The notes below the pieces were generated by a model, which was not told the origin of the DNA, did no database searches, and saw nothing but the letters and a program-made list of their open reading frames with translations. 64,000 nt of DNA. It comes from Flavihumibacter rivuli. Lineage in GTDB: Bacteria > Bacteroidota > Bacteroidia > Chitinophagales > Chitinophagaceae. Numbering within the stretch: the stretch's first letter is position 1; each line of letters starts with the position of its first letter. Shown piece after piece: positions 8,759 through 17,503 of the stretch. Both the position numbers and the translations under genes were made by a program. The DNA is taken from NCBI RefSeq assembly GCF_018595685.2, contig NZ_CP092334.1, forward strand, positions 3,624,001-3,688,000, written 5' to 3'.

Positions 8759-8887
8759 GGTGATAAATGTCACAGTCATGGCCTTGTAAAACATGATAAG
8801 ATTCCTTGTCCGGCCGCTACAGGACGGTGTTTCACTTGATAATTAATTGTACATTTACCCTTAGGCAGGAATACCTGATGGAGTTGT

Positions 8888-11800
8888 ATGATTGAAATCA
8901 CGCCATTAAATACAGTCGGAAACAAGCAGGTGCCTTTTAGGTTGACCACCGACAAGGACATGTTTGTAAAGGATAATTGTGTGCGTGTACAGGAACTTTC
9001 GGAAAGATGGCCTGATTTCATGCAGCGGCCCTTTACTGAAAGGCTGCACCTTGATTCCTCGGCGAGGACCATGCTTCGCCAGTTACCTGAATTAAATGCA
9101 CCGGTCTGCTTTCACGCATCCATTCCCAAGTCAGAAGGCGGTGCCATCCAGATTCTCTGGACGGTAGTGCCTGAAAATGGCCAATACAGCTGGTATGGAT
9201 TTCCGGCTGCCCCTTCCGCGTTTACTGAGGGCCGGATGCGCGAACTTGAACTGGTTGTGGGCTCCCTGAATGATGTGGTGCTGCATCTTGACAAAGATGG
9301 CAATTACATTAATTATTGGGTTCGCGATCCGCAGCGTTTATACCTCAAGCCTTCATTGTTCCTGGGAAGGAATATTTATGATATTTTCTCGGAGCATATC
9401 AGTGAATTGGCTGACCTGTTTATTACCTCCTACGAGAAGGCGAGGAAAAACCATATGGTTGACGAGGTTGAATACCAGATCCCCGCCAATAATGAGAAAT
9501 GGTTCAGTTGCCGGTTCACCCCGGTTATGGATGGGAAGGATGATGTGGTGGGGATGCTTCAGGTGATCTCTGATATCACGAAGAAGAAGTCGATGGAAAT
9601 CGAGGTCCAGAAGGCTGAAGCCAAGTACCGCGATCTTTTTGAGAATGCCAATGACATCATTTATATCCTGGATATGGCAGGGCGCATCCTTTCCATCAAC
9701 AGGATAGCGCTCGAGAAACTGGAGGTAAAGGAAGAAGAGGTATTGGGTAAGTACGCCAGGGATTTTTTCTCCCCCGATAAGCTGGACCATGCAATGGAAC
9801 AACGGCGCATCAAGATCGAGGGGGAAAGCGAGGCCACTATCTATGAATCTGAATATACTACCAAAAGTGGCCGGAGGATCCCGGTAGAGATCAGTTCCAG
9901 GCTGATCTATTCGGATGGTAAACCATCCGGTATCCATGTAACCGCCAGGGATATTAGCCGCCAGAAAATGTCGCAGATCGAATTGGCGAAGAGCGAAGCC
10001 AAGTTCAGGTTCCTTTCAGAGTATTCCCGCGACCTGGTCTGCCTGCACAAGCCAAATGGTGAATACATCTATGTTTCCCCTTCTTCCCGCCAGCTATTGG
10101 GTTATGACCCATCGGAGCTGATCGGGAAATCACCTTATGAATTCTTCCATCCGGATGAGGCCGATAATACCGTCCGACTCACTCATGAGAAGATCCTGAA
10201 TGGGGAAGTGTCCAACTCGGTGCAATACCGTTACAGGAGAAAGAACGGTGAATATATTTGGATGGAGTCCGTGTCCCACCCCATCATTGAAGATGGGGAG
10301 GTGGTGTTTATCCAGACCAATACCCGTGATATTACTGAGCGAAAGCATACAGAGCAATTACTGATAGAAAAAGACAGGCTTTCCTCTGCACTTTCAAATG
10401 CATCGAGGACCTTCCTTTCCAGCGCTTCGTTGGATGAAGCACTTCGTGTGTCCTTTCCTGTTATAGGGAATGCGACCGAAGCTGACGGTGTCTTCCTGGT
10501 TCAGTACGACCAGAATAGTTCCCATCTCGTCCAGGTATGGGGGCTTCCCCATTTCCAGAATAATCCTGATATCATCAGGTTGCTCAAGGATTCCAGTGCC
10601 CTGGTGCTTCCAGCGGAATCCTGTAAGCCGGGAGTGCCGATATTTTTTGATGCGGAGTGGATTGGTAATAATAATCCGGGTAAGATATGGCTGGCGAAAT
10701 CAGGGATTAAATCACTTCTGCTCGTACCAATAGTTTCCAGTTATGGCACCTGGGGCGTTCTGGGATTGGCACAATCCACCCGTTTCAGGATCTGGAATAT
10801 AGCGGTCATGGACACCATGACCACCTTCGCTTCCGTGATCGCCAATATGATCGAGAGGACCAGCAGGGATGAGTTATTGCGCCGAAGTGAAGAGCGCTTC
10901 CGCTCCCTGTTCCAGAACTCTTTGGACATTGTTTATGTGGTGGATGCAGAAGGTAAACTAACCTATGTTACACCAAGCCTTACCCAGATATTGGGATACC
11001 AGGAGCAGGAAGTGCTGAACCAAAAGATCTTCCAGCACATTCACCCTGAAGAGAAGGTAATGATAGAAGCTGGTTTCAAGCAGTTGATTTCCGGACCCGA
11101 CCATTCCCTGATGATGCCCATGCGGGTAAAACACAAGGCAGGACATTGGATCTGGATGGAGATGAAGGGCCAGAACAAGTTGAGTAACCCGGATATCAAT
11201 GGCGTGATCCTTAGTCTTCGCGATATTACAGAACATATCCAGGCACAGAAAACATTGAAGCAGTATTCAGACCGCATTACCGGCATGCTGAATAGTGTGA
11301 CGGATGGTTTTATTGCGGTGAATAAGGAGTTCAAGATCATTATGTGGAACAAGGTGGCTGAGCAATTACTGGGCAGGTCATCCATGCAGGCGCTTGGCGG
11401 TTCCTTATGGAGCCTTTTTGAGAACTCAGAAACCTCTGATTCCTATAAGGCCCTGCAAAAAGTTTTAGTTGAGAATAAGACCGTTCGTTTCGAACAATAT
11501 ATCCAGGTATTGAACAGGTGGTTCGATGGTAGCGCCTATCCTTACCAGGATGGTATCTTTATTTATTTCAAGGATATAACCGATCGTAAGCGACAGGAGA
11601 AATTACTGGAACTCGAAAAGGATGTCCTGGAGATGAATACCGGTATGGCTTCCTCCATCGCGGAGATTACGGAACGATTATTAAAAGGACTGGAAGGAAT
11701 AAACCCGGGTTTGCATTGTGTGGTTTGTATGGTCAGGAATAACCAGGGTTATGTGAACTGCTTGTCCGCACCAAGTATGCCCGATTCCCTGAAGGTTGAG

Positions 11801-13162
11801 ATTGAACGGGCGCCCCTCGGGCCGGATGTTTCTGTTTGTGGCAGGTCCATGGCCACCAGGTCCTCAGTTTCCATCCCTGATATTTCGAAAAGCGACCTCG
11901 CTGTGGGTACCAGGGATTTCGCTGCGCTTTTAGGCCTGCGCTCTTGTTGGTCCCTACCTATTATCAGTTCTTCCGGCGAATTGCTGGGGACCTTTACCGC
12001 TTACTATGAACAGCTGAACATGCCTAACCAGGAGGAGAAAAATGTGCTGAGCCAGGCTGCGAATATCCTCCGGATCATTATTGAGAATAAATTATCAGCG
12101 GAGAAGGTAAGGATCAGTAACGAACGGTATGTACTGGCCACAAGGGCTACCAATGAAGCGATCTGGGACTGGGATGCAATCGCCAACCAGTTGTTCTGGG
12201 GAGAAGGATTCGCCAACCTTTTTGGCTATAGCAGCGGATTACAGAATTTGGAATACCATACCTGGGAGGAGAATATCCATCCGGAAGACAAGGAACGAGT
12301 ATTGAAACATATTCGTGAATACGATACCGGCAAGAAGAGGGGATTGTTCATGGATGAGTACCGTTTCAGGAAGGCAGACGGAAATTATGCCATTGTGCTG
12401 GATAAAGGTTATTGCATGTATGATGAGCAAGGTAAGGTGATCAGGATGATCGGTTCAATGGAAGACATCACGGAAAGGAAGAAACTGGAAGAGCAACTGC
12501 TGGAGCAGGAGATCCAGAAGCAAAAACAGATCGCCCAGGCAGTAGTGGAAGTGCAGGAGTCGGAAAGGGAGGAGATCGGCAAGGAATTGCATGATAACGT
12601 AAACCAATTGCTCACCACCGCCAAGCTTTTCCTTGAAGTAGCCTATCAGGATCCGATTGGCCAGCAGCAGCTGATCAAGAGGAGCTCGGATACGATCATG
12701 AATGCTATTAATGAGATCAGGAAGATCAGCCGTTCGCTAATGCCTGCCAGTGTTAGTGATATTGGCCTGATCTCTTCCATCAATGATATTATCCAGAATA
12801 TTTCCATTGCCAGGTCAATTGTGGTTGATTTCCGATATGACGCCAACCTGGATAAGATCCTTGATCCTAAGCAAAAACTCACCTTGTTCAGGATCATCCA
12901 GGAACAGATCAACAATATCCTTCGCCACGCAATGGCAAGCAGTCTCCTGATCGAGATCAGGAACAAGAAAGACAGTATTAAACTGGTCATAGCAGATAAT
13001 GGTATCGGATTTGACCTTGAAGCTGCAAAAAAGAAAAACGGGGTGGGACTGTCCAATATTATGAGCAGGGCCGCGCTGTTCAATGCCAGGGTGAAGGTGA
13101 ATACTGCGCCCGGAAAAGGCTGTGAATTGATTATTGAATTACCCAATGCCCTAAAAACTTAA
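8888..13162 (+). CDS. Large soluble hybrid-sensor histidine kinase with multiple PAS and GAF domains (HisKA_3/NarX type)
   Basis: This 1424-residue protein has no signal peptide or membrane helix, so it should sense a cytoplasmic cue. By eye there are six PAS domains (about 115-235, 243-360, 370-490, 668-790, 795-905, 1083-1205), each ending in a PAC-like DITxxK motif. Two GAF domains lie between them (about 495-660 and 915-1075). The transmitter is of the HisKA_3 type, with VQESEREEIGKELHDNVNQLL carrying phospho-acceptor His1235. A HATPase_c domain follows, with DNGIGFD and GVGLSNI motifs. It ends 4 bp before the cognate response regulator. No receiver domain is fused. The ligand or cofactor is not evident. 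Confidence 0.93.
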   Translation: MIEITPLNTVGNKQVPFRLTTDKDMFVKDNCVRVQELSERWPDFMQRPFTERLHLDSSARTMLRQLPELNAPVCFHASIPKSEGGAIQILWTVVPENGQYSWYGFPAAPSAFTEGRMRELELVVGSLNDVVLHLDKDGNYINYWVRDPQRLYLKPSLFLGRNIYDIFSEHISELADLFITSYEKARKNHMVDEVEYQIPANNEKWFSCRFTPVMDGKDDVVGMLQVISDITKKKSMEIEVQKAEAKYRDLFENANDIIYILDMAGRILSINRIALEKLEVKEEEVLGKYARDFFSPDKLDHAMEQRRIKIEGESEATIYESEYTTKSGRRIPVEISSRLIYSDGKPSGIHVTARDISRQKMSQIELAKSEAKFRFLSEYSRDLVCLHKPNGEYIYVSPSSRQLLGYDPSELIGKSPYEFFHPDEADNTVRLTHEKILNGEVSNSVQYRYRRKNGEYIWMESVSHPIIEDGEVVFIQTNTRDITERKHTEQLLIEKDRLSSALSNASRTFLSSASLDEALRVSFPVIGNATEADGVFLVQYDQNSSHLVQVWGLPHFQNNPDIIRLLKDSSALVLPAESCKPGVPIFFDAEWIGNNNPGKIWLAKSGIKSLLLVPIVSSYGTWGVLGLAQSTRFRIWNIAVMDTMTTFASVIANMIERTSRDELLRRSEERFRSLFQNSLDIVYVVDAEGKLTYVTPSLTQILGYQEQEVLNQKIFQHIHPEEKVMIEAGFKQLISGPDHSLMMPMRVKHKAGHWIWMEMKGQNKLSNPDINGVILSLRDITEHIQAQKTLKQYSDRITGMLNSVTDGFIAVNKEFKIIMWNKVAEQLLGRSSMQALGGSLWSLFENSETSDSYKALQKVLVENKTVRFEQYIQVLNRWFDGSAYPYQDGIFIYFKDITDRKRQEKLLELEKDVLEMNTGMASSIAEITERLLKGLEGINPGLHCVVCMVRNNQGYVNCLSAPSMPDSLKVEIERAPLGPDVSVCGRSMATRSSVSIPDISKSDLAVGTRDFAALLGLRSCWSLPIISSSGELLGTFTAYYEQLNMPNQEEKNVLSQAANILRIIIENKLSAEKVRISNERYVLATRATNEAIWDWDAIANQLFWGEGFANLFGYSSGLQNLEYHTWEENIHPEDKERVLKHIREYDTGKKRGLFMDEYRFRKADGNYAIVLDKGYCMYDEQGKVIRMIGSMEDITERKKLEEQLLEQEIQKQKQIAQAVVEVQESEREEIGKELHDNVNQLLTTAKLFLEVAYQDPIGQQQLIKRSSDTIMNAINEIRKISRSLMPASVSDIGLISSINDIIQNISIARSIVVDFRYDANLDKILDPKQKLTLFRIIQEQINNILRHAMASSLLIEIRNKKDSIKLVIADNGIGFDLEAAKKKNGVGLSNIMSRAALFNARVKVNTAPGKGCELIIELPNALKT

Positions 13163-13166
13163 TGGT

Positions 13167-13808
13167 ATGAGTAAGCTTTCTATATTGATTGTGGATGATC
13201 ACAAGTTGATCCGCGAAACATGGAGTTTTATCCTGGCCAGTGACCCGAGATTTGAAGTGATCGCGGATTGCGGCGATCCCGATGAAGCAATTGAAATGGC
13301 TTCGAAGCATCATCCGGATATTGTATTGATGGATGTGAATATGGCTCCGATGAGCGGATTCGATGCCACTGAAAAGATCAAAAAGGTATCGCCCGAATCC
13401 AAGATAATAGGGGTTTCGATGCATAGCCAGCCGGCATATGCAAGGAAAATGCTGCAAGTGGGTGCAAGGGGGTATGTGACCAAGAATAGCAGCAGGGAAG
13501 AAATGGTGAAGGCAATCCTTGAAGTGGAAAAGGGTAATAAGTATATCTGCGAGGAAATCAAGAACATCATATCTGAACAACTTACCGATCCCCAATCAGA
13601 TGGTCCTGATATCCAATCCCTGACGGATAGGGAGATCCAGATCATCCACTTCATCAAGAATGGGCATTCTTCCAAAGAGATCGCCCAGGAATTGGATATT
13701 TCCTTAAAAACAGTTGAGGTGCATCGACATAACATTCTGAAGAAGCTGAAACTGAAGAATGCTGCAGCCCTTGTGAACTTTATTAATAGTAATCCAAGTT
13801 TGTATTGA
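13167..13808 (+). CDS. NarL/FixJ-family DNA-binding response regulator
   Basis: The 213-residue protein has a receiver domain with acidic pocket DD at 10-11, phospho-acceptor Asp56 (IVLMDVNM) and a switch lysine in YVTKNSS. A LuxR/GerE helix-turn-helix follows at about 147-205 (LTDREIQIIHFIKNGHSSKEI and KTVEVHRHNILKKL). The gene begins 4 bp after the kinase stop, so the two form one operon and a two-component pair. The output is DNA binding by a dimer. A terminator follows at 13816-13844. Confidence 0.96.
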   Translation: MSKLSILIVDDHKLIRETWSFILASDPRFEVIADCGDPDEAIEMASKHHPDIVLMDVNMAPMSGFDATEKIKKVSPESKIIGVSMHSQPAYARKMLQVGARGYVTKNSSREEMVKAILEVEKGNKYICEEIKNIISEQLTDPQSDGPDIQSLTDREIQIIHFIKNGHSSKEIAQELDISLKTVEVHRHNILKKLKLKNAAALVNFINSNPSLY

Positions 13809-13815
13809 TAGGTAT

Positions 13816-13844
13816 TCCCGGGTAAGTTACCCGGGATTTTTTAT
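13816..13844 (+). terminator. Terminator of the sensor kinase/response regulator operon
   Basis: Arms 13816-13823 (TCCCGGGT) and 13829-13836 (ACCCGGGA) form a perfect stem with an AAGTT loop, followed by TTTTTTATTT. Confidence 0.9.
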
Positions 13845-13900
13845 TTGTCAGGGAGTTCAGGTGCTTGCGGTTTCCATTCATTGGTTTTGAACGAAGAGAC

Positions 13901-14581
13901 ATGTCCACCTTTGCCAACAAGGCCATACGATTTTTTCATTCCCTCCAGCCTCCTCCTGCGATCCCGGGGGATATAGGTGTATTGTTCCCTTTCAATGATC
14001 CTGCAGTCCGGAAGGTCATTCGCGCCTTCTTTATGAAGTATTACAATGACAAGACCAGCAGGCATTTGATGATAGGCATCAATCCGGGAAGGCATGGTGC
14101 CGGCATCACAGGCATCAACTTTACAGCACCCAGGCAGCTCAGGAATGATTGCGGTATCGACCATCCTTTCCCGGACCAGTCAGAGCTTTCTGCAGAATTT
14201 ATCTATGCGGTCATCGATGCCTATGGCGGACCGGTCGATTTTTACCGGGATTTTTTTATAGCTGCGATGAGTCAATTGGGGTATACTCGTGATGGCAAGA
14301 ACCTGAATTATTACGATGACCAGCGCTTAATGGAGGCCGTTTACCTTTTTGCGCTACAATGCCTGGAAAAAGAGTTCGCATTCGGCGTAAAAAGGGAAAC
14401 GGTGATCTGCATTGGTGGAGAAAAGAACTTTCGGTTCCTTCAACAGCTGAATAATGAGAATCAATTGTTCAGTAAAATCATTCCATTGCCACATCCCAGG
14501 TTCATTATGCAATACAGAAGGTCAAGGAAGCAAGACTATATCAATGAATACCTTAAGGCAATGGAGGATTGCATGGGCTGA
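13901..14581 (+). CDS. SMUG2-type uracil-DNA glycosylase family protein (DUF4918)
   Basis: The 226-residue protein starts at ATG 13901 (MSTFANKAIRFFHSLQPP). UDG-superfamily motifs are visible. The water-activating loop is GINPGRHGAGITGINF, close to the SMUG pattern G-[MI]-NPG. The C-terminal DNA-intercalation motif is LPHPRFIMQYRR. Family role: excision of uracil or related damaged pyrimidines from DNA in base-excision repair. The family is common in Bacteroidota. It is a single gene after the two-component operon terminator. The assignment rests on the two motifs and the length; the substrate is inferred from the family. Confidence 0.78.
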   Translation: MSTFANKAIRFFHSLQPPPAIPGDIGVLFPFNDPAVRKVIRAFFMKYYNDKTSRHLMIGINPGRHGAGITGINFTAPRQLRNDCGIDHPFPDQSELSAEFIYAVIDAYGGPVDFYRDFFIAAMSQLGYTRDGKNLNYYDDQRLMEAVYLFALQCLEKEFAFGVKRETVICIGGEKNFRFLQQLNNENQLFSKIIPLPHPRFIMQYRRSRKQDYINEYLKAMEDCMG

Positions 14582-14690
14582 AGGCAAGCTTCACTATTTT
14601 TTGCTACTGGACTAGTCAGGCCATGATATTTCGGGCTCCGGTAAAGGCGTCTATTAGCGCGAATTAAGTATTTTAGGGTAAATACAAAGT

Positions 14691-15779
14691 ATGGAGCAGC
14701 TGAACCCCAATAAGGTAAGACAGATCTTTTTCCTTGTGATCATCATTCTGCTTGGAGCATTGTTGTTCTATGAATTGAATGGCTTCCTGCCTGGCTTCCT
14801 TGGCGCGCTCACCTTATATGTGATCCTTGATAAGTGGATGAGGCCCCTTGTAAGGAAAGGGTATAAGCGTTCCAGTGCTGCATTGCTACTGATGTTGATT
14901 TCTTTCATCGTTATTGTGCTCCCTATCGTGGCGGCCATCAAGTTATTGGTCTCCAGGCTGAGTATTTCGGGTGACCAGATCAATGCGGCATTACAATCGG
15001 TACAGGTATTTATTGAAAAGACAGAAGCCCGCTTCGGCCTGGATATCTTAAATGAAAAGAACCTTGGCCAGATCAGCAGTATCGTGGCGAAAGAGGTACC
15101 GGTAGTGCTTAATGCCACCCTTAATACCTTAACAACCATTGTGGTAATGTATTTCATTCTTTATTTCATGTTGGTGGAAGGGCACAAGATGGAGAAGGCC
15201 TTCTTTGATTTACTTCCCGTTGGGGATGATCATATTGACCAGGTCAGGAACGAAATAGGCACCATGGTTATATCCAATGCAGTTGGAATTCCCTTGATAG
15301 CTGTATTACAAGGCGTCGTTGGATTGATTGGCTACCTGATATTGGGCGTTAAGGATCCATTCCTCTGGTTTACCATCACCTGTATTACCGCCATGATACC
15401 TCTAGTAGGCGCAGCCCTTGCCTATGTTCCATTGGCGATCGTGTTTTTTGTTGAAGGTGTTACCTGGAAGGGAGTCGCCATGCTGGGTTTCGGCTTCGGT
15501 ATTATCGGGACTGTTGATAATGTTTTCAGGTTCTGGTTGCAAAAGAAGATCGGGGATGTGCACCCCTTGATCACAGCGTTTGGGGTAGTATTGGGACTAA
15601 AATTATTAGGGTTTTTCGGACTTGTATTTGGCCCTTTGCTCATCAGCATTTTCATACTGTTGGTCAGGATATACAGGTTGGAATTCGGTGGCGAGGATGA
15701 GTCTCCTGTTACCCCGGTCGCCCCAATACAACAAGGGCCACAACAGGAGGGAAGCGAAGGTAACGGTTCCCCTGGCTGA
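14691..15779 (+). CDS. AI-2E family transporter (PerM/TqsA-like membrane protein)
   Basis: The 362-residue polytopic protein has paired N-terminal helices (IFFLVIIILLGALLFYEL; FLGALTLYVILDKW; SAALLLMLISFIVIVLPIVAAI), a soluble segment around 90-130, and a further group of helices. The C-terminal region contains LGVKDPFLWFTITCITAMIPLVG and PLLISIFILLVRIYRLE. This matches the AI-2E transporter family, whose members export small molecules or ions; the substrate here is unknown. The tail after residue 335 is Pro/Gln/Gly-rich and probably disordered. A -7-like TATTTTAG lies at 14669-14676, without a clear -33. Confidence 0.88.
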   Translation: MEQLNPNKVRQIFFLVIIILLGALLFYELNGFLPGFLGALTLYVILDKWMRPLVRKGYKRSSAALLLMLISFIVIVLPIVAAIKLLVSRLSISGDQINAALQSVQVFIEKTEARFGLDILNEKNLGQISSIVAKEVPVVLNATLNTLTTIVVMYFILYFMLVEGHKMEKAFFDLLPVGDDHIDQVRNEIGTMVISNAVGIPLIAVLQGVVGLIGYLILGVKDPFLWFTITCITAMIPLVGAALAYVPLAIVFFVEGVTWKGVAMLGFGFGIIGTVDNVFRFWLQKKIGDVHPLITAFGVVLGLKLLGFFGLVFGPLLISIFILLVRIYRLEFGGEDESPVTPVAPIQQGPQQEGSEGNGSPG

Positions 15780-15893
15780 TCTATTGCGTCAAAGTGTTCT
15801 TTTCTGATTCAGGGGTTATTGGCATACTATTTTTTATTTCTATGCGTTTTTCCTATCCAAACCTTTGAAAAACCGTAGAAAACCCCTTTTCGC

Positions 15894-16661
15894 ATGCAAT
15901 ACGTTGCAAGATCCTTATCTGCAGGTCTGTTCCTGCTTGCTTCGTTGGCATCCCCGGTTGGGATGACGGGTTCTGGCAAAAGAGCCCCCCTTTCATCCAC
16001 CGTCATGGAGGCCCTAAAGCCTGCGCATAAAGAAGCAATTAAGCTTAAGGATGAGCTGCTGGTGGAAGTATCCCGATCCCTTTACCAGGAATTGAACCTT
16101 AAGAAGTTCGGACTCTCTGAACAGGCTTTTCAATATGCTTTTAAAGGATATACACGGTTGAGGGAAAAAGGATTGCTCAATAGGGAGGATGTGTTATCTA
16201 TCTGTGATTTCAGTCAATCTTCCCGCAGGAAGCGCATGTATATCATTGATGTGGAGGAAAAGAAAGTGTTGCTGAATACCTATGTGGCCCATGGCCGCAA
16301 TTCAGGGGGCGAGTATGCGAAGAAATTCTCCAATCGTCCTGAATCCCACCAGAGCAGTTTGGGATTCTATATCACCAGGAATACCTATTATGGCGAACAC
16401 GGTCTCGCTTTGAAGATCGATGGGGTAGATAAGGGATTCAATGACCTGGCTAACGCCAGGAACATTGTAGTGCATGGTTCTGATTATGTTGGGGCTGGAT
16501 TTATCCGGTACAACAAGTTCAATGGACGCAGCTTTGGTTGCCCGGCAGTTCCCAAAGCCCAATCGGAGAAGGTGATCAATACAATCAAGCGCGGGACCTG
16601 TCTTTTCATTTATCATCCATCCAGGAAGTATCTCACCCAATCGAGGATCCTGAATAGCTAG
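15894..16661 (+). CDS. Exported murein L,D-transpeptidase catalytic-domain protein (YkuD_2 type)
   Basis: The 255-residue protein has an N-terminal signal peptide (YVARSLSAGLFLLASLASPVG). The conserved C-terminal domain of this family is present, with VVHGSDYV followed by GRSFGCPAV, which supplies the histidine and catalytic cysteine of L,D-transpeptidases. VAHGRNSGGEYAKKFSN and the LGFYITRNTYYGEHGLAL segment are hallmarks of the YkuD_2 subgroup. The likely role is remodelling or cross-linking of peptidoglycan in the periplasm. It is transcribed alone, with a terminator at 16778-16807. Confidence 0.88.
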   Translation: MQYVARSLSAGLFLLASLASPVGMTGSGKRAPLSSTVMEALKPAHKEAIKLKDELLVEVSRSLYQELNLKKFGLSEQAFQYAFKGYTRLREKGLLNREDVLSICDFSQSSRRKRMYIIDVEEKKVLLNTYVAHGRNSGGEYAKKFSNRPESHQSSLGFYITRNTYYGEHGLALKIDGVDKGFNDLANARNIVVHGSDYVGAGFIRYNKFNGRSFGCPAVPKAQSEKVINTIKRGTCLFIYHPSRKYLTQSRILNS

Positions 16662-16777
16662 AATGGTTCAAAATTTATTGTGTCAACCAGTGATGAACTG
16701 GCTGTAAAGCATACTATCCCTAATGAAAACGTAGAACAGTCGCTTGGATTTTAACTACAGATGGTTTGGACAACCCT

Positions 16778-16807
16778 AAAGCTCAATCGAAGATTGGGCT
16801 TTTTTTA
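16778..16807 (+). terminator. Terminator between convergent genes
   Basis: Arms 16778-16788 (AAAGCTCAATC) and 16792-16803 (GATTGGGCTTTT) pair with one wobble around a GAA loop. T7 follows on the plus strand. It serves the L,D-transpeptidase gene, 117 bp upstream. Confidence 0.85.
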
Positions 16808-16842
16808 TGCTTAACCATCAGGGAATGGCTTGACAATCTTGC

Positions 16843-17502
16843 CTATCCGGACACGAGCATGCCTATCAGCATGGAGATGAGGCCTGTCAGGAAGCCCCAT
16901 CCCATTTCCCTGTTGGTATGATCGCTAACCAGCATCCTTGATGTGCCGGTAATGCCCGCGATCAATAAGGAGATCGCGACAAATACACCCATTGGCACAA
17001 CGCTGCTCCAGGCCATCATGATAAAGAAACCTACCAGTATTCCCATGGCAATGGCATGCAGGCTGATCTTCATGAAATTATTGGCAGTGAGGGCGATGAT
17101 ACTGGATACAAAAACAGCGCAAAGCATTTGAACCAGCTCAGGCGGATTGTCCGGTTGGTTCTTGCTAACATAGAATGCCCAGAAATAGAAGATCATGGAT
17201 GCCACAATGGGGATGATCCTTTCTTTTTGGGTCCTTAATTGCATACTGGAAGCAAATCCCAATTGTTTCAGGAGCAGCACGGTGAAAGCCGGGAAAAAGG
17301 TGGTGCTGAAAACCACTGATGCCAGCTTGAACAATTTATACCGGTCGTCTTCACCGGCAAAGGCAAAAGGATGCAGGTACAGCAGGTAGGCTGTAATGTA
17401 TCCCGGGATGAATATGGGGTGAAACAGGTAGGAAAAAAAGTGAGCCAGCAGCCTCAGGGGCAGGGGGGCTTTTGACAGTTCCTGTTCTTCAGTTATAACC
17501 AT
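16843..17502 (-). CDS. Integral membrane protein of unknown function, coupled to rpoN
   Basis: The 219-residue protein has about six predicted membrane helices, for example FFSYLFHPIFIPGYITAYLLYL, FFPAFTVLLLKQL, IIPIVASMIFYFWAFYV and GMLVSG at the end. SLHAIAMGILVGF and SRMLVSDHTNREMGWGFLTG give a weak resemblance to the C-terminal half of PAP2 phosphatases, but the full PAP2 signature is not present. Its start codon lies 1 bp after the rpoN stop, so it is translated from the same transcript. A job linked to sigma-54 is not implied by the sequence. Confidence 0.75.
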   Translation of the reverse strand: MVITEEQELSKAPLPLRLLAHFFSYLFHPIFIPGYITAYLLYLHPFAFAGEDDRYKLFKLASVVFSTTFFPAFTVLLLKQLGFASSMQLRTQKERIIPIVASMIFYFWAFYVSKNQPDNPPELVQMLCAVFVSSIIALTANNFMKISLHAIAMGILVGFFIMMAWSSVVPMGVFVAISLLIAGITGTSRMLVSDHTNREMGWGFLTGLISMLIGMLVSG

Positions 17503-17503
17503 T

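Noticed and set aside
16843..17502. PAP2 phosphatase call for the rpoN-linked membrane protein
   Set aside because: Only weak similarity at the C-terminus; the KxxxxxxRP and SGH motifs of PAP2 enzymes are missing.
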